Positions 63,451 to 64,000 of a stretch of 64,000 nt of DNA are shown piece after piece; position 1 is the first letter of the stretch, and the number at the start of each line of letters is the position of its first letter. The translations under genes and the position numbers were made by a program. Source of the stretch: Citrus sinensis. Taxonomy: Eukaryota > Streptophyta > Magnoliopsida > Sapindales > Rutaceae. The notes beneath the pieces are model-generated. The model did not search any database, was not told the origin of the DNA, and was given only the letters and a program-made list of their open reading frames with translations. The stretch covers positions 4,464,001 through 4,528,000 of the forward strand of contig NC_068564.1 of assembly GCF_022201045.2 (NCBI RefSeq), written 5' to 3'.

Positions 63451-63933
63451 TCAATAAGCCTCGGATCTTTTGCGCGCCTTCCCCACAATCAGCGATCCTC
63501 GTTTAATTCGACGCACCGCACGCCCGCCGCTCATCCTACATCCATCAATCACAGCCGTCGACTCAAAAGGAGGCATCCGCGAAGACAGCCACTGATCGAC
63601 GTAAAACGCGCTCTGGTCACACGATCTGTGGGGTCCAGTGGAGGTGACTTCAACGTACTCACAGTACCAGCTGGGGAACATCCCTGACCCATCGGAGCTC
63701 ACGTTGAGGTTGCATATCGGTGATCCAATGCAGGGCCCACGGCCGCTGAAGACGTCGACGTTGCCCCGCTCGTAGTAGTCGTGGTGGGGCCCCATCAGGC
63801 CCCATGATTTAAGATCGGGAACCCACACTGACCGGCCAACGGCGTCGCCTAGGGCTATGCTGATTTTCGAGTCTGTGCCGCTCTTAATGCCTGACCCTGT
63901 TTTAACGTAAAGAGTGTATACGCAGTAGTCATC
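63451..63933 (-). CDS. PLAT-domain protein, last exon (partial gene)
   Basis: The exon begins after TTTGCATGCAG and encodes 160 residues to the stop. The earlier exon(s), with the expected signal peptide, lie beyond the right edge. DDYCVYTLYVKTGSGIKSGT, GLMGPHHDYYERGNVDVFSG, GRGPCIGSPICNLNVSSDGS and HRSCDQSAFYVDQWLSS match the small plant PLAT/LH2 proteins related to Arabidopsis PLAT1/2 and embryo-specific protein 3. In Arabidopsis these are ER-associated and stress-responsive, with a beta-sandwich domain thought to bind lipids or proteins. Four Cys likely to pair in the fold are present. The exon ends with a basic tail of about 27 residues (RRIKRGS..GKARKRSEAY) beyond the usual family end near IDGC. 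That could be a genuine variant or a lost stop codon. Confidence 0.88.
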   Translation of the reverse strand, partial: DDYCVYTLYVKTGSGIKSGTDSKISIALGDAVGRSVWVPDLKSWGLMGPHHDYYERGNVDVFSGRGPCIGSPICNLNVSSDGSGMFPSWYCEYVEVTSTGPHRSCDQSAFYVDQWLSSRMPPFESTAVIDGCRMSGGRAVRRIKRGSLIVGKARKRSEAY

Positions 63934-64000
63934 CTGCATGCAAATGAAACCCAAATTATATTGACTGGGAAAGTACGTGCGTACCATTAATGTATATTAA

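Overview
This is a stretch of plant nuclear DNA. It is very AT-rich between genes, has spliced genes with GT-AG introns, and is full of small transposons, SINEs and microsatellites. The protein families point to a dicot. A woody species such as Citrus would fit, but that is an inference from overall style and is not proven by any marker here.

Seven protein-coding loci can be supported, six on the minus strand. Left to right: (1) the first 41 bases look like an exon of a potato-inhibitor-I type protease inhibitor. (2) A complete TDR/PXY-type leucine-rich-repeat receptor kinase, two exons, 5041-9506. (3) A 13-exon RFT1 gene, 20891-26011. (4) The 60S ribosomal protein L15 gene, four coding exons, 26755-28234. 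(5) On the plus strand, a four-exon gene for a 356-residue protein of unknown function with a C-terminal membrane anchor, 40634-44137. (6) A nine-exon RNA polymerase III subunit RPC4 gene, 45542-48809. (7) An intronless splicing factor 1/branchpoint-binding protein gene, 54144-56537. (8) At the right edge, the last exon of a PLAT-domain protein, 63451-63933. I assembled every spliced model by hand from splice signals, and reading phases close exactly in each complete one. The genes are unrelated housekeeping and developmental genes with no shared pathway.

The space between genes is dominated by repeats. Examples are a recent 340-bp tandem duplication carrying a SINE tail (1.5-2.1 kb); nested inverted MITE copies (2.7-4.3 kb); a 115-bp fold-back (13.06-13.17 kb); a Mutator-like MITE with a perfect 9-bp target duplication (28.7-29.1 kb); a Harbinger-like element (29.3-30.1 kb); a degenerate array of ~160-bp units (31.1-32.7 kb); and a 2.76-kb element with ~580-bp inverted termini (36.6-39.4 kb).

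The most unusual region is 57.1-63.1 kb. Three copies of a ~0.93-kb tandem repeat are interrupted in the third copy by a ~3.85-kb composite insertion: a TE fragment holding a SINE with a perfect 10-bp target duplication, fused to a non-autonomous Ty3/gypsy-like LTR element. That element has no gag or pol. Its body is mainly seven copies of a ~121-bp repeat, and its LTRs carry a 15-bp minisatellite and a 63-bp repeat. I found no CRISPR array, prokaryotic defence system or viral gene, and nothing I would call a new multi-gene system.
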